Below the pieces are notes generated by a model. The model was not told the origin of the DNA and made no database searches. It saw nothing but the letters and a program-made list of their open reading frames with translations. DNA of 28,577 bases, taken from positions 1 to 28,577 of the forward strand of contig CAVBJJ010000023.1 in NCBI GenBank assembly GCA_963595735.1. The letters run 5' to 3'. A program made the translations under genes and the position numbers. Of this stretch, positions 7,470-17,400 are shown one piece after another; the first letter of the stretch is position 1, and every line of letters starts with the position of its first letter. Origin of the DNA: CALWOS01 sp963595735. Its GTDB lineage: Bacteria > Bacillota > Clostridia > Oscillospirales > Oscillospiraceae.

Positions 7470-8090
7470 ATGAATACGATCTCCATTCATCCATACAAGC
7501 CCTTTATTCCGGAAACGGCTACCCGACTGATCATCGGCTCTATTCCGCCACTGCGTTTTTGCAGCCCCGCTGGAAACAGAGAACTTTTCCCCAATGATGT
7601 GGACTTTTATTACGGCTCCCGCAGCAACAGTTTTTGGAAAATCTTATCTGCTATCACCGGAACACAGTTGGAGTACTGCAACAGCGCTATCGCCGTTGCG
7701 CAGCGTAAGGAATTACTAAATTCGCTTCACACAGGTATTACTGACATTATTGAAACCTGTGTACATGACAAAGGAAACGCGGATGATGCTTCCCTGCGGG
7801 AAATTACATACAAAGACATCCGTTCGTTACTGCGTGAGTATACTCATATTGACACGCTTATTTACACCAGTGCATTCATCGTCAAACAGATGAACGCTGC
7901 AGGGGTTCCGGATCAAAAGCGCCATGCACATTGGGATAAAACAAGAAAGAACGGTATGGTTTCTATTAACGGAAGAAATTACACGGTTCATGTTTTATAT
8001 TCTCCATCGCCCAATGCGCTGCGCAGCATTCGTCGCGAAACCAGATCGGCGCAGTACCAAGAGATTTTTCTGCGTACTTATGATTCCTGA
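7470..8090 (+). CDS. Uracil-DNA-glycosylase-superfamily protein (family 6/HDG-like)
   Basis: A 206-residue protein with the two landmark loops of the UDG fold: an N-terminal LIIGSIPPLRF (motif 1 region, residues 20-30) and a C-terminal LYSPSPNALR (residues 176-185). The middle DFYYGSRSNSFWKIL matches the FY...N.FW.IL segment of the family 6 hypoxanthine/uracil DNA glycosylases, where the Asn is thought to be catalytic. It would excise deaminated bases from DNA in base-excision repair. The extra length between the motifs and the PSPNALR loop make the exact substrate (uracil, hypoxanthine or other) unsure. It is a single-gene unit with AAGGAGGGG before the ATG and a terminator after it. Confidence 0.75.
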   Translation: MNTISIHPYKPFIPETATRLIIGSIPPLRFCSPAGNRELFPNDVDFYYGSRSNSFWKILSAITGTQLEYCNSAIAVAQRKELLNSLHTGITDIIETCVHDKGNADDASLREITYKDIRSLLREYTHIDTLIYTSAFIVKQMNAAGVPDQKRHAHWDKTRKNGMVSINGRNYTVHVLYSPSPNALRSIRRETRSAQYQEIFLRTYDS

Positions 8091-8134
8091 TTTGTAGATC
8101 CTCCCCTGCTGAAAGCGAATAAAGGCATAACAAA

Positions 8135-8173
8135 AGCAGACCAGAGAAACGATTGCTTCGATTCTGGTCTGCT
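8135..8173. terminator. Bidirectional terminator between converging genes
   Basis: AGCAGACCAGA (8135-8145) pairs with TCTGGTCTGCT (8163-8173). It serves the UDG-fold gene rightward (tail TCATGTTTTAT) and the beta-lactamase-fold gene leftward (an A-tract on the plus strand just before the stem). Confidence 0.85.
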
Positions 8174-8179
8174 CATGTT

Positions 8180-9121
8180 TTATCCTTCAAAAAAACTGTA
8201 TACTTCCGTTGATATCTGGGTGATGTGTTCCCGTGCCGCTGCCGTATTGGGCAGTTTGTCTGTCATGACGCACAGAATGTACGGCAACTCCCCTTTCCAG
8301 ATAATCGCGGCATCGTTTTCCACGGTGTCCAGTTCGCCGGTCTTGTTTGCGGTCTGCACCCCAAATGGTACACCGGCCGGTATCTTTTCGGTGCGTTCCT
8401 GCTTTTTGAGCGCCGCGAGAATATTGCTCGCTCCTAGCACTTTTCCATCCAGAACCCCGCGCAGAAAAGCGCAGCAATCCGCAACGGAAGTGTAATTGTC
8501 TGTTTGCGCGGAAAAATCCAGCATCAGCCGCCCCATAGTGGTGTCATAATATCCCTGCGCCTTACAGTATGCATTGACAACACCCATTCCGGCAATCGCA
8601 TCACCGCTGCCAAGGCGGCGCGTGAGGGTATTTGTTGCATCGTTATCGCTCTGCGAGAGCATTTTGGAAAACAGCGCATCGGTCTCACCCGGATACTGTT
8701 CCAACGCAGTGAGCTTTTCCCTGTCACGCTGTACGCAAGCTGCCACATATAGCTTGATCAGGCTGGCCGACGGCATTGCGCGGCTGTTTGCAGAAACACA
8801 AACGACTTCCTCCGGTGCGATCACACCGATGCTCCATGTTCCGCCGTACTGCGCGGCACTCCGATACAGACTATCCACCTTTTCTTGTAAAGTCGTATCC
8901 GGTATTTCCGTTGCTGCTGCCGCGGGCGCCTCCTGAGAGGCGGCAGAGGTTTCCGTGGGTACCGGGGGGTGCTTTGCTTCTTGCGGCTGTTCGCTTTTGA
9001 TCTGTTCCACCGGCCGCTGTACTTCCTGCGTTTCTGTTTCCGGTCTGGAACAGCCCGCAAAGATGATGCACAGGGTAAACAGAAGCGCGAGCAGCTTACT
9101 GTATCTGTTCATAGTATGCAT
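8180..9121 (-). CDS. Class A beta-lactamase-fold lipoprotein
   Basis: A 313-residue exported lipoprotein: signal peptide with lipobox IFAGC (Cys24), a Pro/Glu/Gln/Ala-rich linker to about residue 75, then a serine-hydrolase domain. The active-site motifs are Ser120-x-x-Lys123 (SASLIK), Ser158-Asp-Asn (SDN) and Lys260-Thr-Gly. I see no glutamate in the omega-loop position after the SDN motif (sequence YYDTTMGRLMLDF), where true class A beta-lactamases have the deacylating Glu166. It may therefore be a penicillin-binding or wall-modifying hydrolase and not a resistance enzyme. The start ATG 9121 is preferred over ATG 9112 because GGAGGG lies 5 bases before it. It overlaps the amidase gene by 26 bases, so the two are co-translated. 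Confidence 0.88.
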   Translation of the reverse strand: MHTMNRYSKLLALLFTLCIIFAGCSRPETETQEVQRPVEQIKSEQPQEAKHPPVPTETSAASQEAPAAAATEIPDTTLQEKVDSLYRSAAQYGGTWSIGVIAPEEVVCVSANSRAMPSASLIKLYVAACVQRDREKLTALEQYPGETDALFSKMLSQSDNDATNTLTRRLGSGDAIAGMGVVNAYCKAQGYYDTTMGRLMLDFSAQTDNYTSVADCCAFLRGVLDGKVLGASNILAALKKQERTEKIPAGVPFGVQTANKTGELDTVENDAAIIWKGELPYILCVMTDKLPNTAAAREHITQISTEVYSFFEG

Positions 9122-9941
9122 GAATGCCCTCCGCGATTCCCTTTGCCATCTTTTTCTGAAACTCCGGCTGTGCCATCGCCATATCATCCTGCGCATTGGT
9201 CATGAAGCCCATCTCGATCAGTGCGACCGGGACTTTGCTCCAGTTGATACCGGTCATGGTGTCATTGCATTGAACGCCATCGTTGGAAAATCCCGTCTCG
9301 GCGCAGTATGCCGTCAAAATGCAGTCTGCCAGAGCCTTGCTTTGCTGCGCAAGCGCACCGACATACGGGTTCTGCGCCGAGGGTACAAGCATGAGCGCAC
9401 CGCTTGTGCTTGCATTTTCGCTCCCATTTGCGTGGATGCGTACATAAACATCCGCACCGGCCTCGTTGGCTTTCTGCGCCCGCTCGGCGTTGCTGATAGC
9501 GGTCTCATTGTTCTCCCGCACCAACAGGGTCTGAAATCCCATTTGCTCCAGTTCGTCGCGCAGCAGCAGCGCGATCTGCAGATTCAGCTCATATTCCGCA
9601 AGCCCGGAAAACCGTCCGGCGGTGCCTGTCGTTGCCTTGGCTTTCAAGGTGGATGCCCCCGGCCCGTTTGGTTCCTTTGCGCTCATGTCAATGTCCCAGG
9701 CCTGGTGTCCCGGGTCGATCGCCACCAGAAAATGTGTTTGCTCCGGCGCCGCTGTTGGCTGCTGTTCCGGCTGCGGCTGCTCTGTCGGTTCCGGTGCTGT
9801 GCTTTCCACCGGCTGTTTCACTTCCACCTCAGAGACTTCGGTAATCTGTTGCGCTTGTTTTGTCGTTGTAGGCATACTGCTGCAGGCCGTTAGCGCTGCC
9901 AAAACCACAGCAGCAAGCAGCACAAGCCATCCCCTACGCAT
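9096..9941 (-). CDS. N-acetylmuramoyl-L-alanine amidase lipoprotein (Amidase_3)
   Basis: A 281-residue exported lipoprotein with lipobox LTAC (Cys20), a Glu/Pro/Gln/Thr-rich linker to about residue 68, and an amidase_3 domain. Zinc ligands and catalytic residues are visible: His79 (AIDPGHQ), Glu118 (EYELNL), His170 (VRIHANG) and Glu243 (LIEMGFMTN). It cuts the amide between MurNAc and the stem peptide of peptidoglycan, outside the membrane. The frame is open upstream, but ATG 9941 immediately precedes the signal peptide. It overlaps the end of the zinc-ribbon gene by 8 bases and has no separate strong ribosome site, which fits translational coupling. Confidence 0.93.
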   Translation of the reverse strand: MRRGWLVLLAAVVLAALTACSSMPTTTKQAQQITEVSEVEVKQPVESTAPEPTEQPQPEQQPTAAPEQTHFLVAIDPGHQAWDIDMSAKEPNGPGASTLKAKATTGTAGRFSGLAEYELNLQIALLLRDELEQMGFQTLLVRENNETAISNAERAQKANEAGADVYVRIHANGSENASTSGALMLVPSAQNPYVGALAQQSKALADCILTAYCAETGFSNDGVQCNDTMTGINWSKVPVALIEMGFMTNAQDDMAMAQPEFQKKMAKGIAEGIHAYYEQIQ

Positions 9942-10938
9942 CAAGCTTGTACCCATCGGGGTCGATACTGAACTCGATTTTTGCAAGGAAGTCCGCATTC
10001 TGCTTTTCGACACTGGAAAGCACACTTGTATCGAAGTTTTTCGGTGCGATCGTACCTCTGTACCAGGAGCGGGAGTTGAAGTACTCCTGCAGTTCTGAAG
10101 ATGCAAACTTCCTGCCATGCCGGGCATAAATTTCGTTCTTCGCGTAGTTGATCTCCCGCAGTGACAGCCCTGTCACATCCGCATTGGTCAGCACGCGGTC
10201 ATCGCTTTGCGGAAGAATTTCATACGATGATGTGTTCGCTGAACCGTCATAGATCGGCGTGTTGTCCGGCTTTGACTCCTCTGCAGCCTGCACGATCGCC
10301 GAGCCATCTGCATTGGTCAACTCATCCACATAGAGCACCAGCGTGCCGCCGTTGAGATACAGAGAACCCTTTGCCTTGACTTTCTGGCGGAGTGGCAGCT
10401 TATTCCAAAGCGCGGAGTCCACGCTGTTGTTTTCGATGTAAACCGAGGAAATATCTTTCAAAAGAGAATCCTTGCCATCTGTATTTTGCAGCTGAATGTC
10501 TATTGCCTTGTCCCAGTCGATAAACAGACGGGAATTGGTCGCCACCTTGACGGTACCCTCAAAGGACACATCCTTGCCATCGGTCACAAGTCCTGCCTCC
10601 TGCCCTTCGATGTTCTCTACGATTTCCTCTTTGGCATCCACACTTTTCTCCTTGGGCATGAGCTTGGGCACAAGCAGAACCACAGCGATCACTGCCGCGG
10701 CCACAACGCAGGCAATCACAATCAGAAGTACATGATTTTTCTTCTGCGGCTGCATATACTGCGGCTTTTCTTCGGGCATCCCCGCTCGCGGCGCACCGCA
10801 GGATGTGCAGAATTTCATGTTTTCGGACATGGGCGCACCACATACGCGGCAGGTGCTTGTGTTTTCCTGCTCCGCGCCGCAGAAAGTACAAAATCGACTT
10901 CCCTCTTTGAGTTCCGCGCCGCAATGCTTACATCTCAT
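9934..10938 (-). CDS. Zinc-ribbon membrane protein with C-terminal YARHG domain
   Basis: A 334-residue protein. Two N-terminal zinc ribbons use Cys3/Cys6/Cys17/Cys20 and Cys30/Cys33/Cys44/Cys47 (CKHCGAEL...CTFCGAEQ and CRVCGAPM...CTSCGAPR). A single transmembrane helix follows at about 69-90, placing the ribbons in the cytosol and the rest outside. The external part has a region of unknown fold (about 100-225) and a YARHG domain (about 245-318, with NYAKNEIYARHGRKF and SWYRG). YARHG domains occur in extracellular proteins of Firmicutes and are thought to bind peptidoglycan or act at the wall. It is the first gene of a coupled three-gene unit with an amidase and a beta-lactamase-fold protein, supporting a wall role. 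The function itself is unknown. Confidence 0.88.
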   Translation of the reverse strand: MRCKHCGAELKEGSRFCTFCGAEQENTSTCRVCGAPMSENMKFCTSCGAPRAGMPEEKPQYMQPQKKNHVLLIVIACVVAAAVIAVVLLVPKLMPKEKSVDAKEEIVENIEGQEAGLVTDGKDVSFEGTVKVATNSRLFIDWDKAIDIQLQNTDGKDSLLKDISSVYIENNSVDSALWNKLPLRQKVKAKGSLYLNGGTLVLYVDELTNADGSAIVQAAEESKPDNTPIYDGSANTSSYEILPQSDDRVLTNADVTGLSLREINYAKNEIYARHGRKFASSELQEYFNSRSWYRGTIAPKNFDTSVLSSVEKQNADFLAKIEFSIDPDGYKLDA

Positions 10939-10971
10939 ATTACTTTATCCCCCCTGTGTTTTTCTGTTTTT

Positions 10972-11000
10972 AGTATAGCAGTTAACGGGAGGTAATTCAA
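10972..11000 (-). promoter_or_regulatory. Sigma-A-type promoter for the YARHG-amidase-hydrolase operon
   Basis: On the minus strand TTGAAT (11000-10995), a 17-base spacer and TATACT (10977-10972) lie 34 bases before the zinc-ribbon ATG. GGGGGG and AGGGGGGATAAAG precede that ATG as the ribosome site. Confidence 0.7.
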
Positions 11001-11075
11001 CTCTCAAATCGACACACAGCTTACAAAATATAGTAAAACGCCCACTTTTCTACCTTTTTTTGGGGGAATCGCTTG

Positions 11076-11279
11076 TTATAACGACAATTCCTCCCCATCT
11101 TTCGGTAAGATTACCATGCGGTTCGGACAGAGTTCACGCATTTTCTGCGGCGCCTCGGTGTGCATTGGGATTACGACTTCCGGGTCTGCTTTTTTCAATT
11201 CCAGTACACGCAAAACGCTGCCATCGTAGGCCAGTAGGTCGATTTTTTCTGTCTGATCGCTGTGCTTGTTTTTCAATAG
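11076..11279 (-). pseudogene. Gene remnant, possible junction of two protein families
   Basis: An open stretch of 67 codons with no ATG and no ribosome site: a TAA lies in frame directly upstream at 11282-11280, and the only possible start is a TTG at 11276. The first half (EKIDLLAYDGSVLRVLELKK) resembles the core of PD-(D/E)XK-type nuclease-like proteins (D...ELK). The second half (VVIPMHTEAPQKMRELCPN, then MVILPKDGEEL) resembles the C-terminus of metallo-beta-lactamase-fold hydrolases of the RNase J type, which end with a VIPxHTExP loop and a PxDGE strand. The two parts would not normally adjoin, so this may be a deletion scar. Family calls are from memory of motifs only. The rest of the 10939-11422 gap holds the promoter above and a terminator. 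Confidence 0.45.
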
Positions 11280-11320
11280 TTAACAAGCTTCTGCGCAGGG
11301 AAAGCATCCTTACTGCCCTA

Positions 11321-11368
11321 TAAAACGAACTGTCCCAAAAGATTCCTTACAGAAGCTTTTGAGACAGT
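11321..11368 (-). terminator. Terminator after the giant surface-protein gene
   Basis: Read leftward, ACTGTCTCAAAAG (11368-11356) pairs with CTTTTGGGACAGT (11341-11329) with one mismatch, and a T-rich TCGTTTTA tail follows to 11321. It is 55 bases past the stop at 11423. Confidence 0.7.
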
Positions 11369-11422
11369 CCGTTGGCGTCTTATTTGTTACAACAGAACAT
11401 TAAACTGTGATGCAAAATCCGT

Positions 11423-14400
11423 TTACTTCCCTGCGTACAGCCGATAGAGGAAGGTGACGATCTGGGCGCGGGTGCAGGCCGCATCCGGGCTGAATGTGGT
11501 TTCGCTGGTGCCTTTGGTGATGCCATTGTCTGTCGCCCACTTCACTGCCGCGGCGTAGTAGGCGTCCGCTGCCACATCCCGGAACGCGGGGGCGCCGTTG
11601 GCGCTCGCCTTGGCCGCGCGGAACAGGAATGTCACGCCCTGGGCACGGGTGCAGGTGTCCTCCGGACTAAAGGTAGTTGCGCTGGTCCCGGTGGTGATGC
11701 CGTTCTCCACCGCCCAGGCCACTGCCTTGGCATAGTAGGCATCTGCCGCTACATCGGAAAAGCTCTCTGCGCTCTTCGCCGCGGGGGAACCCGCCGTGCG
11801 CCACAGGAAAGTGACGATCTGGGCGCGGGTGCAGGCCGCATCCGGGCTGAACAGCCCATTTCCTGTGCCGCCGGTGATTTCCTTTTCCGCCGCCCACTTG
11901 ACGGCATCATAGTAGTAATCATCTGCGGAAACATCCGTAAAGGGATCCGACACGGGGAGCTTGACAAATCTGGCCTGAACATCCACCTTGCTGCCCGGCA
12001 TGGTGAACGAATACCGGCCGTTGCCCTTGTCGGTCAGCTGCAGGGCGCTGCCCTTGCTGCCCTGGGCGGTGAGGTCTGCCAGCTGATATCCGGTGTCAGC
12101 CTTGACGGTAATGGTCACTGTGCTGCCCTGGGCGGCGTTCTTCTGATCCACCGTCACCGTGCCGTTTTCCGTTGCATCCGGGAGGTTCACGGGATAGGTG
12201 GTGGAGCCGCCGGAGGAGCTGCGCTTGGCGATGCTCAGCTCGCCGTCCACATACCGGATGGTGTAATTATCGGAGGCCTCTGCGCCGCTGGCTCGGATCA
12301 CCGCCGTGCCGATCTGGGTCATGTCCGGCGCGGTGGGATAGCTTAGCACGATGGTGCCGCCCAGGGTGTCCTCGCCAAACAGACCCTCTACGGTGTAGTC
12401 CTTGTCCAGCTCCGGAGCGCTCAGATCCGGTGCAGTACTGCCGACATAGGCAGTCTTGTTCGTGACCGTGATGGTGACGACAGCCTTTTTGATCTGGAAC
12501 AGGTAGGTCTTGTTCTCCGTGCTGCCATCCTCCCACTTGGTGTTGTCCGGGTCATTCAGCGCCACGGTGACGATGTGTCCCGCCTCGTTGGCGGCGGTGG
12601 CGGTGTTGCCGGTGACGGTGTAGGCCTCGCTCTCCGCCAGTTCGTAGGTCTGGGCTTCCCCGTTATAAGTGAACACGGTGGAGTCCGCCGTGGGGGCGGG
12701 GATGGGCTTCTTGTTTACCGTCAGGGTGTAGGACACCGTTGCCTCAGCATAATCTGCGGTGGCGGCAGCCTTGGCCGTGATGGCCACGGTGCCGGCCTTG
12801 AGAATATGTACCTTGCCGGTACTGTCCACCGTAGCAATAGCCTTGTCGCCGCTGGTGTAGCTCACGCTGCTGCCCGCGACCGCACCAGTGGCCGCAACGG
12901 TGAAGTCCGGGTCGCCATAGGTCTTGGTCAGGGACGCGCCGGCGCTCAGCTTTCCGTCTTCAAACCGGAAGTCCGCCTGCGGCAGCTTGCTTGTCACTGT
13001 GTAGGTACCTGGCTGGAATATGATCGTGTAGTTATCGCTCAGTTTCAGGGTGCCCTGGGTGATCTGGTAGGTGTTCACGCTGTCCTTGTCGGCGTTGGTC
13101 GCCAGCGCGCCGGTGAAAGCGTCGCTGCCAACGAGCGCAGGGGCATAGGTATAGGTCAGCGCAACCAGATTTTGTCCCACGCGGGAGGTCTTGTTCTCTG
13201 CCGTTACGGTGATGGCTTTCTTGGTCACCGTCAACTTCTTTGTACCGTCCACCGTAACGGTGTAGTTGCCGTTGCTGGCGGCGCCGGTCACATCATAGCT
13301 TCCCACATTGGAGGTTGCCGTGGCCGTGGTGTTCAATTTCAGCCCCAAAGACTCGAGGGTATCACTGCCCACCAGCGCAGCTTTCGGCGCGGTGGCGGTG
13401 AAGGTGGGGTTCGCATCGCCGTAGACGCGGCTGACTGCGTTGACCGTTACGGTAATCGGCTTTGCGTTTACCGTCAGCTTCTTTGCGCCGCTGATTGTGA
13501 CCTTGTAGTTGCCATTGCTGGCGGTACCGGTCACATCGTAGCTTCCCACATTGGAGGTCGCCGTGGCCGTGGTGCTCAACTTCAGCCCCAAAGACTCGAG
13601 GGTATCGTTGCCCACCAGCGCGTCTTTTTCCACGGTGGCGGTAAAGGACGGATTCGCGTCGCCGTAAATGCGGCTGATTGCATTGACTGTTACAGTAATG
13701 GGCTTGGCGTTTACTGTCAGCTTCTTTATACCGTCAACGGTGACAGTGTAGTTTTTGTTTCTGGCAGTACCGGTCACATCATAGCTTCCTGCGTTGGAGC
13801 TGGCTGTGGCCGTGGTGCTCAGCTTCAGTCCCAGAGATTCAAGGGTGTCGCTGCCCACCAGCGCGTCTTTCTCCACAGTGACGGTAAAGGTGGGATTCGC
13901 TTCGCCGTAAATGCGGCTGACTGCATCCACTGTTACCGTGATGGGCTTTGCGTTCACTGTCAGCTCGTAGCTTGCCGTGGCTTTGGTATATTTGCCGTCC
14001 ACCGCGGCGGCTGTGGCCGTGATGGTCGTGGTGCCCGCACTTTTGATGGTAAGCTTGCCGGTTTCATCCACTTCCGCAACGGCGGGGTTGCTGCTGACAT
14101 AGGTGACCTTGCCGCCGTCCGTGCGGTCGTTGCTTGCCGCGTTGGTGAATGCGTCGCCGTAGGTCACTGACTGTACGCCGGATTTTTCAAATGTCAGCGT
14201 CTGCTTCGCCAGACCGATGGTGTATTCCTTTTTGACATTCGCGGGCAGCTTGTAGTTGCCTGCCTTGTCGCCGGTCAGGCCGGTGGCGGTGGCGGTGTGG
14301 GTGCCGACTGTCATGACATCGCCGCCCTGGATCACCACATAGACTTTGCCCTTGTCTGCTTCCAGCAGGTTGCCTGCCAGCGCATAAACATAGCCTTCTT

Positions 14401-17400
14401 CGCCCTCTTTGTCGCCAAAGGTGCGGTTTTCGGTGTTTTGCCAGATAAGCGTGACTTCGCGCTGCTCGACCGTCAGCGTACCGGGAACGATTGTAATCTC
14501 ATAGTTGGATGCGGTCAATCCGCCCGGCGTGATGATATAGAGGCCTGCATCGCTGCCCGGAGAATAGCTGTAGGTATAGGTCAGTGAGCCGCCGAGGACG
14601 GTTTCATTCTCGCCCTCCACAAAGCCCTTGTACTTCACACCCTTGTTGACAGCCACATCGCCGTAGGTGATGGTATTGTTGTTCGCGGTAACAGTCAGCT
14701 CCGCCTTTTTGATGGTGTACTCCACGCTGACCGTCTTGCCGCCCAGGGTGATGCTGGCGGTGTAGGTACCGGCGTTCTTGGGCAGCGCGCCGTTTTCCAG
14801 ACTCTCCGGACCGTACTGACCCATTTTCGCGTAGCGGATCACAGGCGCTTCGTCACCGGTTTGCAGGGTGTTCTCCAGCGTCGCGGGCTGGTCTTTGCCG
14901 GTGTAGGTCAAAGTGCCTGTGGGCACTTTGAGCGTCACGCTGCCGCCGGTGGCGTTGGGGCAGGAATTGTCCTCATTCTTACAGGTGGCGGTGATGGTTG
15001 CGCCATCCTCGCTGACTGTGTATTCCCAATTGTGCTGGTGTTTGCCGAAGTAAAGATTACCGGTATCGTCACGGGTGATGACATACTCGCTGCCGTTATC
15101 ACAGTTGAAGAACGAATTGTAATCCGCTTCCGCGGTTGCGCCGGTGGCAAACTTCGTTTTTCCGGTATCGGGCAACTGTACCAGCCGTACGCTGATTTTT
15201 GCGCCGTTCTTCAGGCCGTCCGTCCCGATGGTAATGGTCTTGCCGCTGCGCAGATAGATGTTGCTGTCGATACCGTCCGCACCCTTAACATACACGCCGT
15301 CAGCAACCGACCATTTACCGTTTTTAAAGTTGTCATAGACCTTCGCCGTGCCGGAGACCCGGAAGGTGCTACTCACATACACTCCACCGCAGGGGTAGTC
15401 GTCTCTGGAGCCGTTGTTCCCCTTGACCTCGCCGCCGGACATTTCAAAGGTGCCGTCCACATACACGCCGCCTGCTATTCTAGCCGTGTTGCCCAAGATG
15501 GTGCCGTCAGACATTTTGAACATGCCGTACATAAGCGTATTGCTGCTATTATACGCACATCCCACGCACACACCGCCGCCGCTAGTACTGGCCATGTTTC
15601 CGGAGATCGTGCCGCCGGTCATCGTAAAGGTGCCCCAAACATACACACCGCCGCCTTCGGACATCTTAGTAATGTTCTCACTAATGTAGTAGTACGCCCG
15701 GTTATCCGAAATGGCGCCGCCGCTCATTGTAAAGGCGGCACTTTCATCCACATACACGCCGCCGCCTTGGCACACGGGGTTGTATTTGCCCTCAGCCACA
15801 TTGCCGCAGATGGTGCCGTCATACAGCTCGAAGGTGCTGTTGTCCCCCACATACACACCGGCGCCATGCTGCGCGCTGTTGTTGCTGATCTCACCGCCAT
15901 ACAGGTGGAAGCGGCCGCCGGTGGACGCACCGGTACTTTTGCCCACATACACGCCGCCGCCTTCGGTCAGCCAGCTATCCGTTAATGTAAGCGCATTTCC
16001 GGTGATACTGCCGCCGTACATGGTGAACGCACCGCTGTAGACCTTCACACCGGAACCGGTCGTGCCGCTGGCGTGGGTGATCTGGCCGTACTTGCCAGCT
16101 TCGCCCTTGCAGTCCGTCAGCGTGAAGTGTTTCCCGGAGTTGACCCCGATCACGGGGGTGTTGGCTGTGGTGCTTGTCTGCGTGATCGTGTGTCCGCAGA
16201 GGTCCAGCACAATGTAATCATTGGGCTCCCATTTTGCGTCCAACTGAATGTCCGCAGTCAGCCGATAATACTTGGGGGAGTTCGCCGTGCCGCCCGCAAG
16301 ATTATTGGAAAGGCTGGAAACATCCGTCCAAATCACATTTTCGTGCTGGTAACTGCCGTCCGCATTCTTGTGCGTGCAGGTCTCGCCGCAGATGGGATGC
16401 TCGTGCAGCGTACCGGTGTAAAGCACGATGGTGTTGCCGGACTGCTTCAGCTTGTAGGCGTCGTCGCCCTCAAAGGTGAAGCGCGCCGCATCCTGGCTTG
16501 TCAGGGTATAGGTATCGGTTCCCTTGACCAACACGAGGGTTTTGCCTTCCACAGGCAGATTACCGCCGACATTCATGCTGATCGTGTCACCGGTCAGCTT
16601 GCCGGTAACCACAATGGGATACCAGGAACTAGACAGATAAATATTGTTCGCCGTGTTCTTGCTGCCCGCCGTGTTGTTCTGGAGCGTCACATCACCTGAA
16701 AGCTTAAAATAATAGCTGCTGTTGTACACACCGCCGCCATTGTTATACGCCGTGTTGCCGGTGATGGAACCGCCGGTCATGATAAAGGAAGACAGGCCGT
16801 CGATATACACGCCGCCGCCACTGCTCGCGCTGTTGTCAGCGATAGAACCTCCGGCCATGTTGACCGTACTCTCATCATACGATCCACCAAGGCTGATGCC
16901 GCCGCCGGCGCTGCCATAGTTATTGGAGATCATGCCGTCATACAGATTGAATACGCAGGCGTTGCGCACATACACACCGCCGCCGCTAGACGCGTTGTTG
17001 CAGGAAATCCTGCCGCCATACATGGTAAAAGTTTTTCCGTTGATCACGCCGCCGCCGTAGCTGCTGGCGTTGGAACTGGTGGCCGTGTTGCCAACGATGC
17101 CGCCGCCGTACATGGTAAAGGTTCCGCTGTAGTTGACGCGCACACCGCTGCCTTTGTATTTTGCTGTGCCATTCATTCCATGGGTGATGATGCCGCCCTC
17201 CACAGCGAAGCTGCCCTCCGCGTTCTCTGCCGGCACCCACACATTCATGGAAGAGCCCTTGGTAAAATAGTGCGTGCTTCTGTCGCTGTCGCTGTCGCAG
17301 AGTGTAAGGGCAGCGTTCACAGTGATCGCATCGCAGTCGCTGTTGACTGTGAGCGCGTATCCGTTCAGGTCGAGGTTCACGCTCTGGCTGATGTATAGCC

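Noticed and set aside
8180..9121. Antibiotic resistance gene
   Set aside because: The fold and motifs are beta-lactamase-like, but the deacylating glutamate is not visible and the gene sits in a wall-hydrolase operon.
13220..13948. CRISPR array
   Set aside because: The repeats are 243 bp, contiguous and in frame within a coding gene, with no spacers.
12575..14170. Open frame of 531 codons on the plus strand
   Set aside because: It lies wholly antisense to the giant gene, has a low-complexity Gly/Val/His-rich translation with no family features, and arises from the repetitive, GC-biased codons of the real gene.
14861..15985. Open frame of 374 codons on the plus strand
   Set aside because: Antisense to the beta-helix repeats, same cause as above; no ribosome site or recognisable domain.
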